Shown here in pieces: positions 22,829-34,010 of a DNA stretch of 64,000 nucleotides (position 1 is its first letter; each line of letters starts with the position of its first letter). Source of the DNA: Syngnathus acus (taxonomy: Eukaryota; Chordata; Actinopteri; Syngnathiformes; Syngnathidae); contig NC_051089.1 of assembly GCF_901709675.1 (NCBI RefSeq), forward strand, positions 3,326,476-3,390,475, given 5' to 3'. The position numbers were made by a program, and so were the translations under genes. The notes under the pieces were generated by a model. That model ran no database searches. It saw nothing but the letters and a program-made list of their open reading frames with translations, and was not told where the DNA came from.

Positions 22829-23703
22829 CAGTGGTCCCCAACCTTTTTGGTGTGTCAGAAATATTTTCGCGGACAGGCCTTTATATAAATAAATATAATA
22901 AATATATAAATACGATGAAATAAAATGATACGACTGGCATAAAAACAAATATAAACCACATAAAAATAAAACTCACCATTACGTTGAATTAGTGGGAGCA
23001 CAGCTTGTTTCTCAGAAACGAGTCGGTCCAATCTAGGCGTAATTGGAGACATTGGCCTTTTTGTTCACCGTTTTTTTCTTTTAAAAAATTCTAAAGGTTT
23101 GTCTTTTAATGCAGGATGCTTGGTTTCCATGTGTCGAAGCAGTTTTGAAGGCTTCATTGCCTTGTCGCCACATATTGTGCAGTGGGCTTGGCGCGTCAGT
23201 CACCTGTGGCGATAAATCCATATTTTAAGTAGGACTCCTGAAATGTTCTTTTAATTGCAGGTTTCTTTTTCTTAGAAGTCGTAGTTCGCGTCTCCTTCCG
23301 TCTCCTCATTGGGCTTTTTTCCCTTTCCGAAGAAGCTTTCCAAACATCTCTGTTTCTTGCTTATTTTTGCTAGCTCCGTGGGCTCTACCGGGGTGACATG
23401 TCACGTGACCGGGACGAGCGTCTTGACCTGAATTAACCTGTGTCAAGAGACACAGATGCACCGACGGATGTAATTGGGAAAGAATCGCCGAATTTTTTAT
23501 ATTTTTCAAAATAAATTCGTACTCGCTTTTGCTAGCTTTGCGGGCTCGACTGGGGAAACATGTCACGTGACCAGGATGAGCGTCTTGACCTGAATTAATT
23601 GATCGTCGATAAAAAAAAAATTTTTTCTGTGCGGCTTGGCGGCCCGATACCAAGTGACCCACGGACCGGTACCAGTCCGCGGCCCGCTGGTTGGGGACCA
23701 CTG
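22829..23703 (-). mobile_element. Non-autonomous hAT element with 8-bp target duplication
   Basis: An 875-bp element bounded by perfect inverted ends CAGTGGTCCCCAACC and GGTTGGGGACCACTG. Flanks AGCTAGGG (22821-22828) and AGCTAAGG (23704-23711) form an 8-bp target-site duplication with one later change, the hallmark of hAT transposition. Inside are a BED zinc-finger remnant and a direct repeat of about 70 bp (near 23369 and 23529), both containing ATGTCACGTGACC and GAGCGTCTTGACCTGAATTA. No catalytic domain remains, so the element is an internal-deletion derivative mobilised in trans. Confidence 0.92.
22985..23309 (-). pseudogene. hAT transposase remnant with BED zinc finger
   Basis: On the minus strand, MRRRKETRTTTSKKKK starts at 23309 and leads to FQESYLKYGFIATGD, then a frameshift and a TGA near 23197. 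In the next frame comes CTICGDKAMKPSKLLRHMETKH, split here as CTICGDKAMKPS plus KLLRHMETKH: the CxxC and HxxxxH ligands of a BED-type zinc finger, as in Charlie/ZBED-like hAT transposases. After KDKPLEFFKRKKT another shift gives MSPITPRLDRLVSEKQA (from 23052), which resembles the extreme C-terminus of such proteins. The RNase H-like catalytic core and dimerisation region are absent. Confidence 0.75.
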
Positions 23704-25097
23704 AGCTAAGGTTTCAAATGAAGGTTTTATGGAAGGTTTAGTGTTTTAAAATATGTTTTCCAGCCAGGTTTCTGAAGCTTTTTTGTCTCTTTTTCAAAAA
23801 AGGCAGAGAAAAAGAATCAAGCACTTGCCCGACTGGACAATTGCGGTAATGATTTGCAGTCTAAAATCCCCGCCGAGTTGAAGTCTATTCAAATACCAGG
23901 CAGTCCCACCCGGGAGCCTCTGGCAGGGAAAAGCTATCGAGGCTTCTCCAAAAAAGCTCATCTTCTACACTGCAGGTGCACCGGTGTAAAAACTCAACAT
24001 GCGTTTAGCTCAAAATGAGCTGAAAATTTCTGTCCATGTTTTTTCACTCCTCACATTGCTGCTATGAGTTTTTTGTCTTTTTAAACGGAAATGTCAGTCA
24101 TAAAATCAAATTAGCACTCTTTCAAGCATTGAGTTGATGGAAATAGATGCAGTCGAGCATGATGAAAGAAAAGGACCGCGAGAACCAGCTTGTTCTTTGT
24201 TTCAAGATGGGGAAAGACCCAATTAGGGTTTTAAAGTTATGTTTGGAAGGTTTGAGACCCTTTTCGAGGAACTGACATCACGTGAGTCCTCCTCACCAGT
24301 AGTCGGCGCTACACTGGTGGTTTGACACATTGGTGAATCATCGTGGATGGAAAAGAAACGATCATTTTCACGATAATCTGTCCTTATGTGAGCTGAAATT
24401 GAATGTTTCAAAATTATTTGTGGTTTCAGTAATCAGTATCAGTAAAAAGGTTTGAATGGCCACTTTGACCTTTGAGTGTTGTGTTTTTCCCCTCTTTTTC
24501 ACATATTTAGATTTTTAATCATCCTTCACGCTGTTTTCACAATCACAAAGCGAGGAAAACAGCACGTTGGATCAACGGGAGTTCTGAGAGCAATGTAGGT
24601 CAATCAGTTTGGAGATGACATTCCCGCTTCTCGCTTATGCCGCAATTACAATGCAAGCCCACTTGTCGACGTGAGGACAACAAACAACTGCCGCTGATGG
24701 AGGCTCCTTGGCTGAGAACACGAGAAAATCGTCTCCCTTCGCGCGTTTACCTTGAGCCTCGCATTTGTTTCTATGGTGATCCCACATTGCGGCTCGGAAA
24801 ATAACTTCGGGCGAGATGTTGGCAGGCTGCGAGGAGTGCTGTCTTTTTCTTTTCAAATCACCACAATAGGTGAAATAAAATGACTCGCATCCCGCACTCA
24901 TTCGCCACTCCTGTGTCGCGGACAATTCAAAATAAAGATGTACTTTAGTAAATAATTGAAATATGAAAGTCATAGGAAAAATGGAATCTTGCAACGATAT
25001 TCGCCATGACAGGTAGCAGAAAAATAACGCAGAACTTATGCTGCGGAGGCGGCCATTTTGGCTGGATTTATGAGGATTTCTAAAATATGTTTTAGAT
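23704..25097. other. Non-coding stretch, no gene seen
   Basis: Unique sequence without a clear structure. The longest frame (24635-24994, minus, 119 codons) has no recognisable domain. Confidence 0.5.
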
Positions 25098-25422
25098 CAG
25101 GGATTGTCAACAGGTGGTCCGTGGCCCTTTAGTGGTCCGTGGTGGTATTACAGGTGGTCCGCAAAATTGGAAATGGATAATTAATGTAACTTTTTTGTTA
25201 ATTTCTTCATTATTTAGAGTTGATTTATTTTCCAGCTAATTTTGTGAAGCATTTACCCATTCAAATTAGGTCAAATGTTGCTGACAGTCCCAAAATAGAT
25301 GGAAATAAATAGCCTGTATAGGTCTATCCTCCTTTGGTGCAAAATAAAATAATATTCCACCAAAGTAGTGGTCGCCGAGTTGCTTCTTGGTTATAATGGT
25401 GGTCCCTTGGACAAAACCCCTG
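25098..25422. mobile_element. Short non-autonomous hAT-like element
   Basis: It begins CAGGGATTGTCAACAGGTGG and ends GGACAAAACCCCTG. The ends share only a short CAGGG/CCCTG inverted repeat, and GTGGTCC words repeat inside the left end. Flanks TTTTAGAT and CTTTAGCT match at six of eight positions, compatible with an old 8-bp target duplication. No coding capacity. Confidence 0.6.
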
Positions 25423-25598
25423 CTTTAGCTGAATAGGAACAAGATTTTTTTTAGGAGGTAGGGATGATGCATAATTTTTCCCGATAGAGCAATTTAGACT
25501 TTTCACTTATTCCGTTTTTTTTTTCTCTCCCTGCCTCGGGCAGCCCGCGGGCGACGTTGGCGAGATGAAGACGCGTTAATAGGAGAGGAAAGAAATGA

Positions 25599-26372
25599 GT
25601 GGAATATTATCTGCGAGGATTTCTCTCTTTGCTGTCATCTTCCGGGTGTCATGTTGGGAGGTTGGGAAACGAACGGAGGAGCGCACTCGAGAAAGGAAGT
25701 GTGGATGCCGCCGTTTTCTCAAAGTCAGATGGGATTGGCTCCATCTCACAATATGAGTGGAAGAAAATGGATGCTCGGCCAAATTCTTACTGTTCCTACT
25801 GCTCTGAATTTTATTTCCAAATAAAACAGGGTGTTCCCTTCAGTCCATTTGCCGCCCATTACGGCGGTGACCTCCTGCTGCGGGGCAGCCTATTACAAGA
25901 TATCTCGAGAACTCACAGGACACGCTGTCCCACCAATAAAACTTCAACTCTTGGACGAGCTTTGAATGAGCAAGAGAGAGAGAGAGAGAGATGCCCTTGT
26001 CAAGCCTTCCGAGCTTATCACCTGAAAAGTCAGAGAGGCTCCCCGCTGCTCAGGAAAGTCACAGGGAACAATTTAGCCTCCATTGTTGAGAACGCTGCCA
26101 ATACGCTAGCGCAGCAAGCCGACTCCAGAGACACCTCTGGCCAATCGATAGCCCGTGACTTCTGGAAGACAAAAGAGACGAGACCTTGCCGAGCGAGGAC
26201 ACGCCGGCCGGCGGGTCGAGCGCTCGCAAACAGTTTTATGTTTGGCCACGGGCCAGTGACAGGAGAGCCAATAGTGTATGGACCTGGAAGAATTCAATGT
26301 TCAGTTGCTGGACATTATGTATGTATGCGGACAACACAGTCATATTGCAATCGTTATCGATATAGTAACTGA
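25599..26372 (+). CDS. Longest non-repetitive open frame, 257 codons; coding status doubtful
   Basis: This is the longest frame in the window that does not come from a long satellite array. I recognise no domain, signal peptide or membrane segment. A short GA microsatellite (25975-25991) inside it gives the run ERERERER. Amino-acid use looks random (many C, S and R), there is no convincing Kozak context, and neither partner exons nor a nearby poly(A) signal stand out. It may be a chance frame or part of a long non-coding transcript. Listed so it can be tested, not as a proposed gene. Confidence 0.12.
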   Translation: MEYYLRGFLSLLSSSGCHVGRLGNERRSALEKGSVDAAVFSKSDGIGSISQYEWKKMDARPNSYCSYCSEFYFQIKQGVPFSPFAAHYGGDLLLRGSLLQDISRTHRTRCPTNKTSTLGRALNEQERERERCPCQAFRAYHLKSQRGSPLLRKVTGNNLASIVENAANTLAQQADSRDTSGQSIARDFWKTKETRPCRARTRRPAGRALANSFMFGHGPVTGEPIVYGPGRIQCSVAGHYVCMRTTQSYCNRYRYSN

Positions 26373-26447
26373 ATTGATAAAGCGGCATCTAAACACGACA
26401 TTGAAACGAACTAATGAAAATATTTAAAAAATGAAATAAGTAAACAT

Positions 26448-26825
26448 CTGCAAATCCACACATCGGACTTTTATGATAATCTACGCAATTAATTGTAAAA
26501 TAAGTAAAACTAATAAATACTAATAAAATTAACAACAAATAAAAACATTTCAAAATGTTTTAATAAAAATCTGCAAATCCAGACATTGGACTTTCGTGAT
26601 TATCGACACAATTAGAATGTAAAATATGTCAAACTAATAAAACTAACAGAAAAATTTTAAAACAATAAAAAAAATGAATAAAAATCTAAAAATCCAAACA
26701 TCAGACTTTCATAACACAGTAAAATGTAAAATATATGAAACTAATATACTAATAAAATATTTAACAAAAAATATTTTAAAATAATCCGCAAATCCTCACA
26801 TCGGACTTTCATAATAATCGACACA
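26448..26825. repeat. Four-copy AT-rich tandem array, diverged
   Basis: The phrase CTGCAAATCCACACATCGGA and variants starts at 26448, 26571, 26686 and 26786, each followed by CTTTCATAATAATCGACAC-like and GTAAAATATGT-like words and an AT-rich filler. Spacing shrinks from 123 to 115 to 100 bases, showing internal deletions. Confidence 0.88.
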
Positions 26826-29800
26826 AAATGCTGAACAGTAGTAAGACTTGTTTACTCTAATTATTCTATACTGCACTAAAGTAAGGGAAAAAAAGAGTAC
26901 GCTGGTTCACAAACGTCGACATCAAGGCTGTGGAATAAATGTTCAAACAACGTTCCTCATAGCGTCCCTGTCTTTCCTACTTGTTTCTCCGCTTTGTAGC
27001 TCAACAGGAAGCCACCTCCTAATGCAAACTACGCCGCCACACAAACACAATCTGATAAATCATGTAAATAAGCTTCCTTGGATGAAACGACTCCCAATGC
27101 ATGGATCGACTGTTGTGTGTTTGTGCGGATAATAAACAATGGCGGCGTGTGATGTCACGCGGTAGCACGGGCAGTAGGCAGCTTGCGTGGGAGGATCCCA
27201 GGGTCGATGGAAGCCACAAATCCGGGGGTGCTCTGATGGGTTTGTTTGGAGCCCAGCTGCGTGTTGCCTGAAATCCATTAGAAAGCCTCATCCTGTGTGT
27301 GTGCGTGTGTGTATGTGTTTGGGAAGAGGTCGCGGATGCATTTTGACTGCGATACAGGTGGCCCATCTCAAGTGGGGGGGGGGCTGCGAAGCAATCAACA
27401 ATCCTGGAAAGTCGCGAGGCCATCAGAGGCGTCCCCCGAGAGTCCGACAGTGAGGCCGTCGGTGGGGAAAAACAAGACGTTTGGGGGAAGGTGATTACGA
27501 GCTGTGTGGATGACAAACTTTGATGTCTACTGGTGGTGCTTTGTTGTATTTCTAAGAGATGCATTTGGCAAAGTTTACTGTAAGCGCATGTATCGGTTTG
27601 AAAATAAAACATCACTACCGCTTTAATGGTGTCAGTATACAGACATGGTCTTTGAGCAGAAAAGGTTCTGTTTTCCTGTATCCTGATCACTGCTGTGCTA
27701 GTTGTGTTCACGCCGACAACGGCGGACACCACCTGTTTATTTTTACAGACTCACAAATATCACTTGATATTTTTACTGCATAGATAGACCAGTATTGTCG
27801 TTGGGTATAGTTTTATTTGGCTATACCAGCATATAGAAAAAAAGCCTGCCATTATTTTTTTGCAGCGTCTTAAACACCACTGCAAAAGTTTTCCTCACAA
27901 ACAGACTAAATAATTTTACACTCAATACGACTTGTTTCAACAAATCATCTGCTTACATAAAAGTCAAGGTGAAATCCTCGCAGGTCTCCGTTATGCATTC
28001 AATTGACATTGGGCATGAAATTGCTCTTCAAAGCTCAGTTGATCTGTATGTGCGGCGTACAACGTGGCTCAGGGCTCGCAGGCAGCCGGCATTAAAAGGA
28101 AGCTGTCAAGCTAAGTGCTCTCCTCAACCCGCGTGCCGCCACTCTGACGTGTTTCCTGACCCGTGAATTGAAGTCTTGTCAAGATCTGCCGGCGTTTTTG
28201 CCTTTCGGCTTGTGATGGGAACAACAACCCCCTAAAAATGCTGTAGCTCTCTTTACGTGTCCCAAAGAGAGCAGTCGGTTTCTCTCTTGTCGGCTATTTT
28301 TTGGTGCATAACTGAAAAAGTGGGCTGGAAAACCTGAAAGAAATTAAGACCTCATCAACCTTAGGAAGGCAAAAGAAATTGTTTTAAGATATTGCAGCGT
28401 GTGCTATTATTAATCAATGCTTATCCTGCAAATGATCCCGCAGTCATTGGGGCCGCTTTCAGATTTGACTCCATCACAGAAATCCGAAAGGAAAACAAAT
28501 GATGAGCTCTCGATGAATCCCCCAAAGTCTCGCCGTTCATGCTCGGTAACGGTCGGCGAGGTTTTTATTCACAAATCCGTCGCGTCCGAGTCGTCGTCGT
28601 TCGTTGCTTGGATGATCTATCGCACTGAAAATAGATGCTGAGCAACAGAGATGTGAAATAACATCTCGCGGGGGTTGATGGGGTGCCAACGAGAGGGGAG
28701 GCAGCCCAGATTTGAGGCGTTTTGACTGATGTCGGCAAAATGCTGAGCACGAGCTGGCAAAAGAAATTCTTGGATGCTCCGCATCTTGGCCACTACCTGA
28801 ATTTAAAATTGCATTCTTTAAAAGACAAAATGCTTAATTATAAAAATGATGTTTAGGGCGATATGGAATGGACACATTAGCGAAACAGCAGCTGCCGAAC
28901 AGTAAAGATGACACAAGCAAAGAGCTGGCGGCGACTAGAAGGGACACATCCAAAATTGGTGGCCATTTTAAAGAGGCGAGGTCAGCGGTGGTAGCCTGGA
29001 GCTCTTAGCCCAGCGAGGAGCAAAGAGATCCTGGCAGCTCTCATGACGGATAAAAAGTCACCTGAAATGGCTTACTGGGTGGCAGCCATTAGACAGACAA
29101 TTTGCAATCATCCCTGGCCCAATTTCTAACCTCCCCCCCACTCACCACCAGCAGCCGACAACTTCCCTGTCTCGTATTACGTGGCGCCTTGCTCTGGTGG
29201 CCCTTAGACATTGGCACTTTGAGTGACAGCAACTTAACTAGTTTGGTGAGAGAGGAGGGTGGGCGAGGGGAAGAGAGAGAGGGGGAGAGCGTGCGAGAGA
29301 GAGAGATTTTTCATCATTGAGATCATTTTTTTTTTCCATCATTGAGATTATTCATCTCACCAATGTATTTATTTCTCTCATCATACACATGGATAAGAAA
29401 AATGACTATCTCGCTGACATTTGTAGACTTAAACTTGAATATCGCTATACCAAGATATAAAATTGATAACTGATGCTGCAGTATGTAGTGGTACATCACG
29501 ATTACGTCATTTTGTAGCAAAATTGTATCGATATAGTCAAAAGATCAATATTGCTATGCACGTGTGTTCCGTATATAACGTACGGAATGTCCAGCATGTG
29601 GATACTTAGCAGCTCACTCATGAAAGGAGTGTTTGTTTGCGTAGGTGACAGACAAGTTGATGGTCACATCTCTGTGGACTTTGATTCTGCCAAATGACAT
29701 TGTGATCCGCTCGGTAAAGATTGGAACACATGTGAGATATCAGTGAGTCAAGGTGTGCCGAGGAGTTGGAGGTGGAAAGGAGTGGGAGGTGGATGACAAG

Positions 29801-30411
29801 ATGAGAGCAGAGCTCCGGAGGTGTGCAAGGTGCTGACACTGACAAGTAAAGGCAGGAGGCAGAGTGGGAAGGTGGAAATGGTAAGAGTCCGCATGGGGAC
29901 AAGATGAGTGGTTGACTTGAAAGAACAGTTCAGATGGACTAAGATCCTCTTGTATCACTTTTTCCTTGACACCAAAATTCCACATGTGAGGTGTTTAAGC
30001 TTTTGTTTGTTTCAAGGCAAAATATGGATTTTGTTCTTCTGGTGCGAGGCTGGATCACTCCGTCTTGATGTCACTTCTTAGCTTGGTGAATCTGTCACCT
30101 CTTGCTGTGTCAGCTCCCCACAATGTGGCACTTTGGGTTCCTGTCAGGTCCTACCCCGACATTTTTCAATCTTCACACATGAGCTCGCAACCCGCTCACC
30201 ATGCTGCCAATTTGTCGGCCAATGTCTGAAGACATCATTAGGTTCTGACAGAGACGCAGACTCTGACTAAGAAGTGCATTTTTCGCTGCTGATGTGCTTG
30301 TCACGCTCTGCACTGAGGCTGATCGTCCTTTTCTTGTAATTGAGCATGTAAAACCATTAAAAACATGTCGTTGGCTTAATGGCTTGATTGCTGCTTTTTA
30401 CTTGCAAATGA
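26826..30411. other. Non-coding stretch, no gene seen
   Basis: Unique sequence with a TG patch (27296-27316), a G run (27375-27383), a GA-rich patch (29255-29306) and a small inverted repeat TTCCGTA/TACGGAA (29568-29588). A 237-codon minus-strand frame at 27019-27732 contains HTHTHTH from the TG patch and resembles no family I know. Confidence 0.5.
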
Positions 30412-30650
30412 TTCACACGCTTCTGATCTTTTCGTATAGTGAAGCTTGGTTGATTGATTGATTGATTGATTGATTTTTTTTTTTTATTATTTTGTAATTA
30501 TTTTTAATTTTTTTAATCACATTGTATATACGCACTTCTGATCTTTTCATAGAGAATGAAGCTGGATTGATTTGTTTTTTATATTTTTAATTATATATAT
30601 TTTTTCATAGCAGTAAAAAATAAAATCGTATAATTTTTCAACTTTTTTTC
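30412..30650. repeat. Two-copy duplication, period 115 bp, with TTGA microsatellite
   Basis: CTTCTGATCTTTTC occurs at 30420 and 30535, each followed by a GAAGCT word, TTGATT and T/A-rich sequence. Copy one has expanded a TTGA microsatellite (30450-30474), while copy two keeps a single unit. Confidence 0.8.
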
Positions 30651-33129
30651 ACAATGACAATTTTGTGACAAAATGTCTTTAGAATTGACAGTCAAAATAG
30701 AACCGTGTCTTTAGTGGCCATTCCACGGTGGAAACGAGTGGCCTTGTGGCTCACGTCCTCTCACGGAACATTATTCATCATATCTAACCACCGCCGATAC
30801 TCTGCTAAGCACTTTGTCCGAGCCGGCTTGCTCTCGCTCGATACGCCGCCCGGAGGCATGAAGACGTCCGCCGCAACACCACGAGCGGGAAAATGAGGAG
30901 GACGGGAGGACGGACGCATGCTGGCCTCATCTCAAGCGGCAAATTAGAGCCAGGGTAAAGAAAATCAATGAGAGGAGCATGCACAGATTTGATTAGCGTG
31001 CCAGCGGCATGCAAAACACACATCGATGTTTCGTCATCGATTGGTCCAAAAATGTACACACTGAGTGACAACGCACTTTGTTTTAGGCTTTCTTTGCTCT
31101 CGGCTTGTGCCTGCGTTCCATCTTAAACAGCACTTTGACGCTGACCTTTCTACCCAGAATAACAAACTTGCTTTTTATTCCCGCCCAGGCCTCACTGGAA
31201 GGTGGCGGAATGTCAAAGATCGCTCGCTCTTGCCTTGGCTTCTTGGCCCGGCGGAATATTTCTCCCAGCAGATTTGAAAATCAATAAACAAAAGTGACAT
31301 TCAAAAGCAGAGACGGCACCTCGCAACACATCCAATAAATGCCCAGCGAGAAATGGAACACACCCGCTGGGCTCTCACGCTCTTTGCCATCAAGAGGTCA
31401 AAGGATGAACTTTTACTTGAACCAACCAAATCTTACAAGAATCGAGAAAAAGCATACAGACAGAAAAAATGTCCGATTTAAAAAAAATCTGAATCAGCGG
31501 TATGGTTGGGAAAAGCAGTAAACAGGATGTGGGACGAGCGAGTGAAAGAATCGAGGGGATGAATAACTTGAAGTATTTAGCCTCCGACTCGGAAACAGCA
31601 GCTGGGACAAAGTTCCTCCCGCAACGTGCAGGTCATTCAAACCTTTATTACAGGCAAACGTGGATTTGGAATGCAAGATGAACGATGAAAAAAAGAATTT
31701 CCTTTCAGCATCGCTCATGAAGGGGATCATAAACCAAGGCGGGGTCACTAATCTGATCGTGAGCTGCTCCCAAATCCGCCGATATTCCCGAAAGGCATTA
31801 GTGTGAATTCAAGTTGACACTTTGAAGCATCAGCAGCTTTTTTTTTTTTTGAGGTGGGTGAAGGTGTTGTTTTTGCCAGCTGTCACAGCGGGATTGATGC
31901 TGGGGCGCCAAAGCTAAAGGTTCTTACGCACTCTTTCCTATTTCGTCCCCCCCTCCCGTCGTAATATTTCATCATCAAGCGTTGCATCATTTCTACAGTT
32001 TGGAAATCTTGGAAAAAGTGTCGTGAATGAAGTCAGCTCAGCTAGGAAAAGAGACGTTGGTAAAAGGTCAAGGCCCTTAGTGGTTAATATATCTTTTTTT
32101 TACAGCCCATGGAAAAAGAAATTAATGTCAAGCTTGTCTGTTGCTGGCGGATTTTAATTACTCCTGAGGAAATAATTGTGCCCATAAAAACACTGCTGTT
32201 TACAGAAAACCACGACTCCATGAAGATAAATACCTTCGATGAGAATTAAAAAGTCAATTAGTCCCATAATTGCTTATCAGTCATTCAAAATCAACAACTC
32301 TCATGTTTTTAGAATTGGTGAAGAAGCATGTGGGTCATTAGCCAAGGTTATGTTTGTGCTTTCTAGCTAGCTAGCGTCTATGAATGGAGGTGAAATATGC
32401 CTCAAATGTAGCTCAGGAACCTGAAATTCAAGCCTACATTCATTTAGATTTCTCTCATCTTTTGTTTAATTTTGTATTTTACAAAATCTGAGAAATTTCA
32501 CTATTTAGTAGAGCCCATGGTAAAGCGCCGGCCAAAGCATATTGCACTTCCCAAGACCCTACACGGTGAAGAATGCAATATTTGCCAATACGGAAGTGAG
32601 CTCAACTTTTGGGTACATTTTAAAATTAAGCCTTGGCGGAGGTCTGTCATGAGAGCTTTTGTGTATAGCGCACGTTTCGTTATTTACTGCTGAGCTGTCG
32701 ACCCTGAAACTCCTCGAGCAGGCTCCTCGTCCTTGTTTACTTCCTCGCCAGGCACACGTTTACCTGCTTTCCTATGGTGACTCACCCTCAATGGGGAGAG
32801 ATGGAAGGCAAGCTTGCATCCCCACCACCACTTCTACCCACCATCCCTCCTGTGCAAGGTTAATCTGGTCGGCAACCGCACCTTGCATGTCAACCTAATG
32901 AAGCCCCCGCAGACCAACACTTAATAAGAGTTAAGAGTAAATTAACCTTGAAGACTTTGTTAGAATCTATTTTTTCCCCACATTTTTATACCCACATCCA
33001 AGGACGAGCACTACTTTAGTCGGGGGTGTAGGAAATGTTCCCTTGGTGCCTGCAAATTTCTCCCTGACATCTATGTACAGTATGCTCCCCCTCTTATTAT
33101 TCCTATTAAGTGCAGAAGCAGCAACAGCC
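30651..33129. other. Non-coding stretch, no gene seen
   Basis: Unique sequence with T runs (31838-31851, 32093-32101). The segment at about 32085-32285 is AT-rich and motif-dense and is listed separately. Frames here (up to 88 codons) have no recognisable content. Confidence 0.5.
32085..32285. promoter_or_regulatory. Candidate cis-regulatory element (AT-rich, TAATTA/GATA words)
   Basis: It contains GGTTAATA, GAAATTAATG, TTTTAATTACTCC, GAAATAATTG, GTCAATTAGTCC, CATAATTG and GCTTATCAG within 200 bases, with no simple repeat. The texture is that of a vertebrate conserved non-coding element. Conservation is untested. Confidence 0.22.
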
Positions 33130-34010
33130 TTATCTAAGGAAAGGATGCCAGGTCGAGGTTAGGCTAAGTAGCTAGATAGCTAGGTGAAGGGTTGTTAGGT
33201 AAAGGTAGGCAATGGGCACAGTATCTAGGACAAATGCAGTTAGGTATGGTAGTCTGTCTGCCTAACTAGCGACCTAGTACATCAGTTGACCAGAAGGTAG
33301 GTTAGAAGGTAGATACTCGAAGGTAGATACAAGGTACCGAGCTAGCTAAGTAAAGGTAGGTACAGTAGATAGGTCAAATGTAGGTAGGTACTGAAGTTAC
33401 CCAGTCTAACTAGCTACCTACCAAAGTACCCTGTTATTGTTTTATACACAATAGGTAGCTAAGAAAGTAAGGTAGATCAGTAGACCTAGGACAGAAGGTA
33501 GCTTAGACGATATGTTAGGTAGCTCGGTCGGTATTGTATTAGATAAAGGATATGATAGGTACCGAGCTAGCTAAGTAAAGGTAGGTACAGTAGATAGGTC
33601 AGATGTAGGTAGGTACTGAAGTTACCCAGTCTAACTAGCTACCTACCAAAGGACCCTGTTATTGTTTTATACACAATAGGTAGCTAAGAAAGTAAGGTAG
33701 ATCAGTAGACCTAGGACAGAAGGTAGCTTAGACGATATGTTAGGTAGCTCGGTCGGTATTGTATTAGATAAAGGATATGATAGGTCGGTCAGTTGGTATT
33801 TTGGTAGTCGGAAAGCCACATGGTTAAGAACTGTGGGTATTGTAAGTTACAGTAAGTAAGGTTGGTAGGTAGACACGGTATGGTATGGGAATAGGTACCG
33901 TACCTCCGGTGAAATAGGTCAACACAAAGTAGGTAGGTTACTTTGTCGCTCGGTTGGTTGGTACAGGCATCTGGTTAGGTATGTTAAAAACGACAAGTTC
34001 AGGCTGGGTA
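33130..34010. repeat. Degenerate TAGG/GGTA-type tract
   Basis: About 880 bases built from TAGGTAGG, GGTAGATA, AGCTAGCT and GGTCGGT words without a strict period. It resembles a decayed tetranucleotide satellite and contains a recent 225-bp tandem duplication, listed next. Confidence 0.85.
33333..33782. repeat. Near-identical 225-bp tandem duplication
   Basis: Copies 33333-33557 and 33558-33782 both start GGTACCGAGCTAGCTAAG and end AAAGGATATGATA. I find only a few differences (CAAATG to CAGATG, AAGTACC to AGGACC), so the duplication is recent. An assembly artefact should also be considered. Confidence 0.93.

Noticed and set aside
27019-27732. A 237-codon minus-strand frame
   Set aside because: It includes a HTHTHTH run from a TG patch, has other open frames overlapping it on both strands, and shows no recognisable domain.
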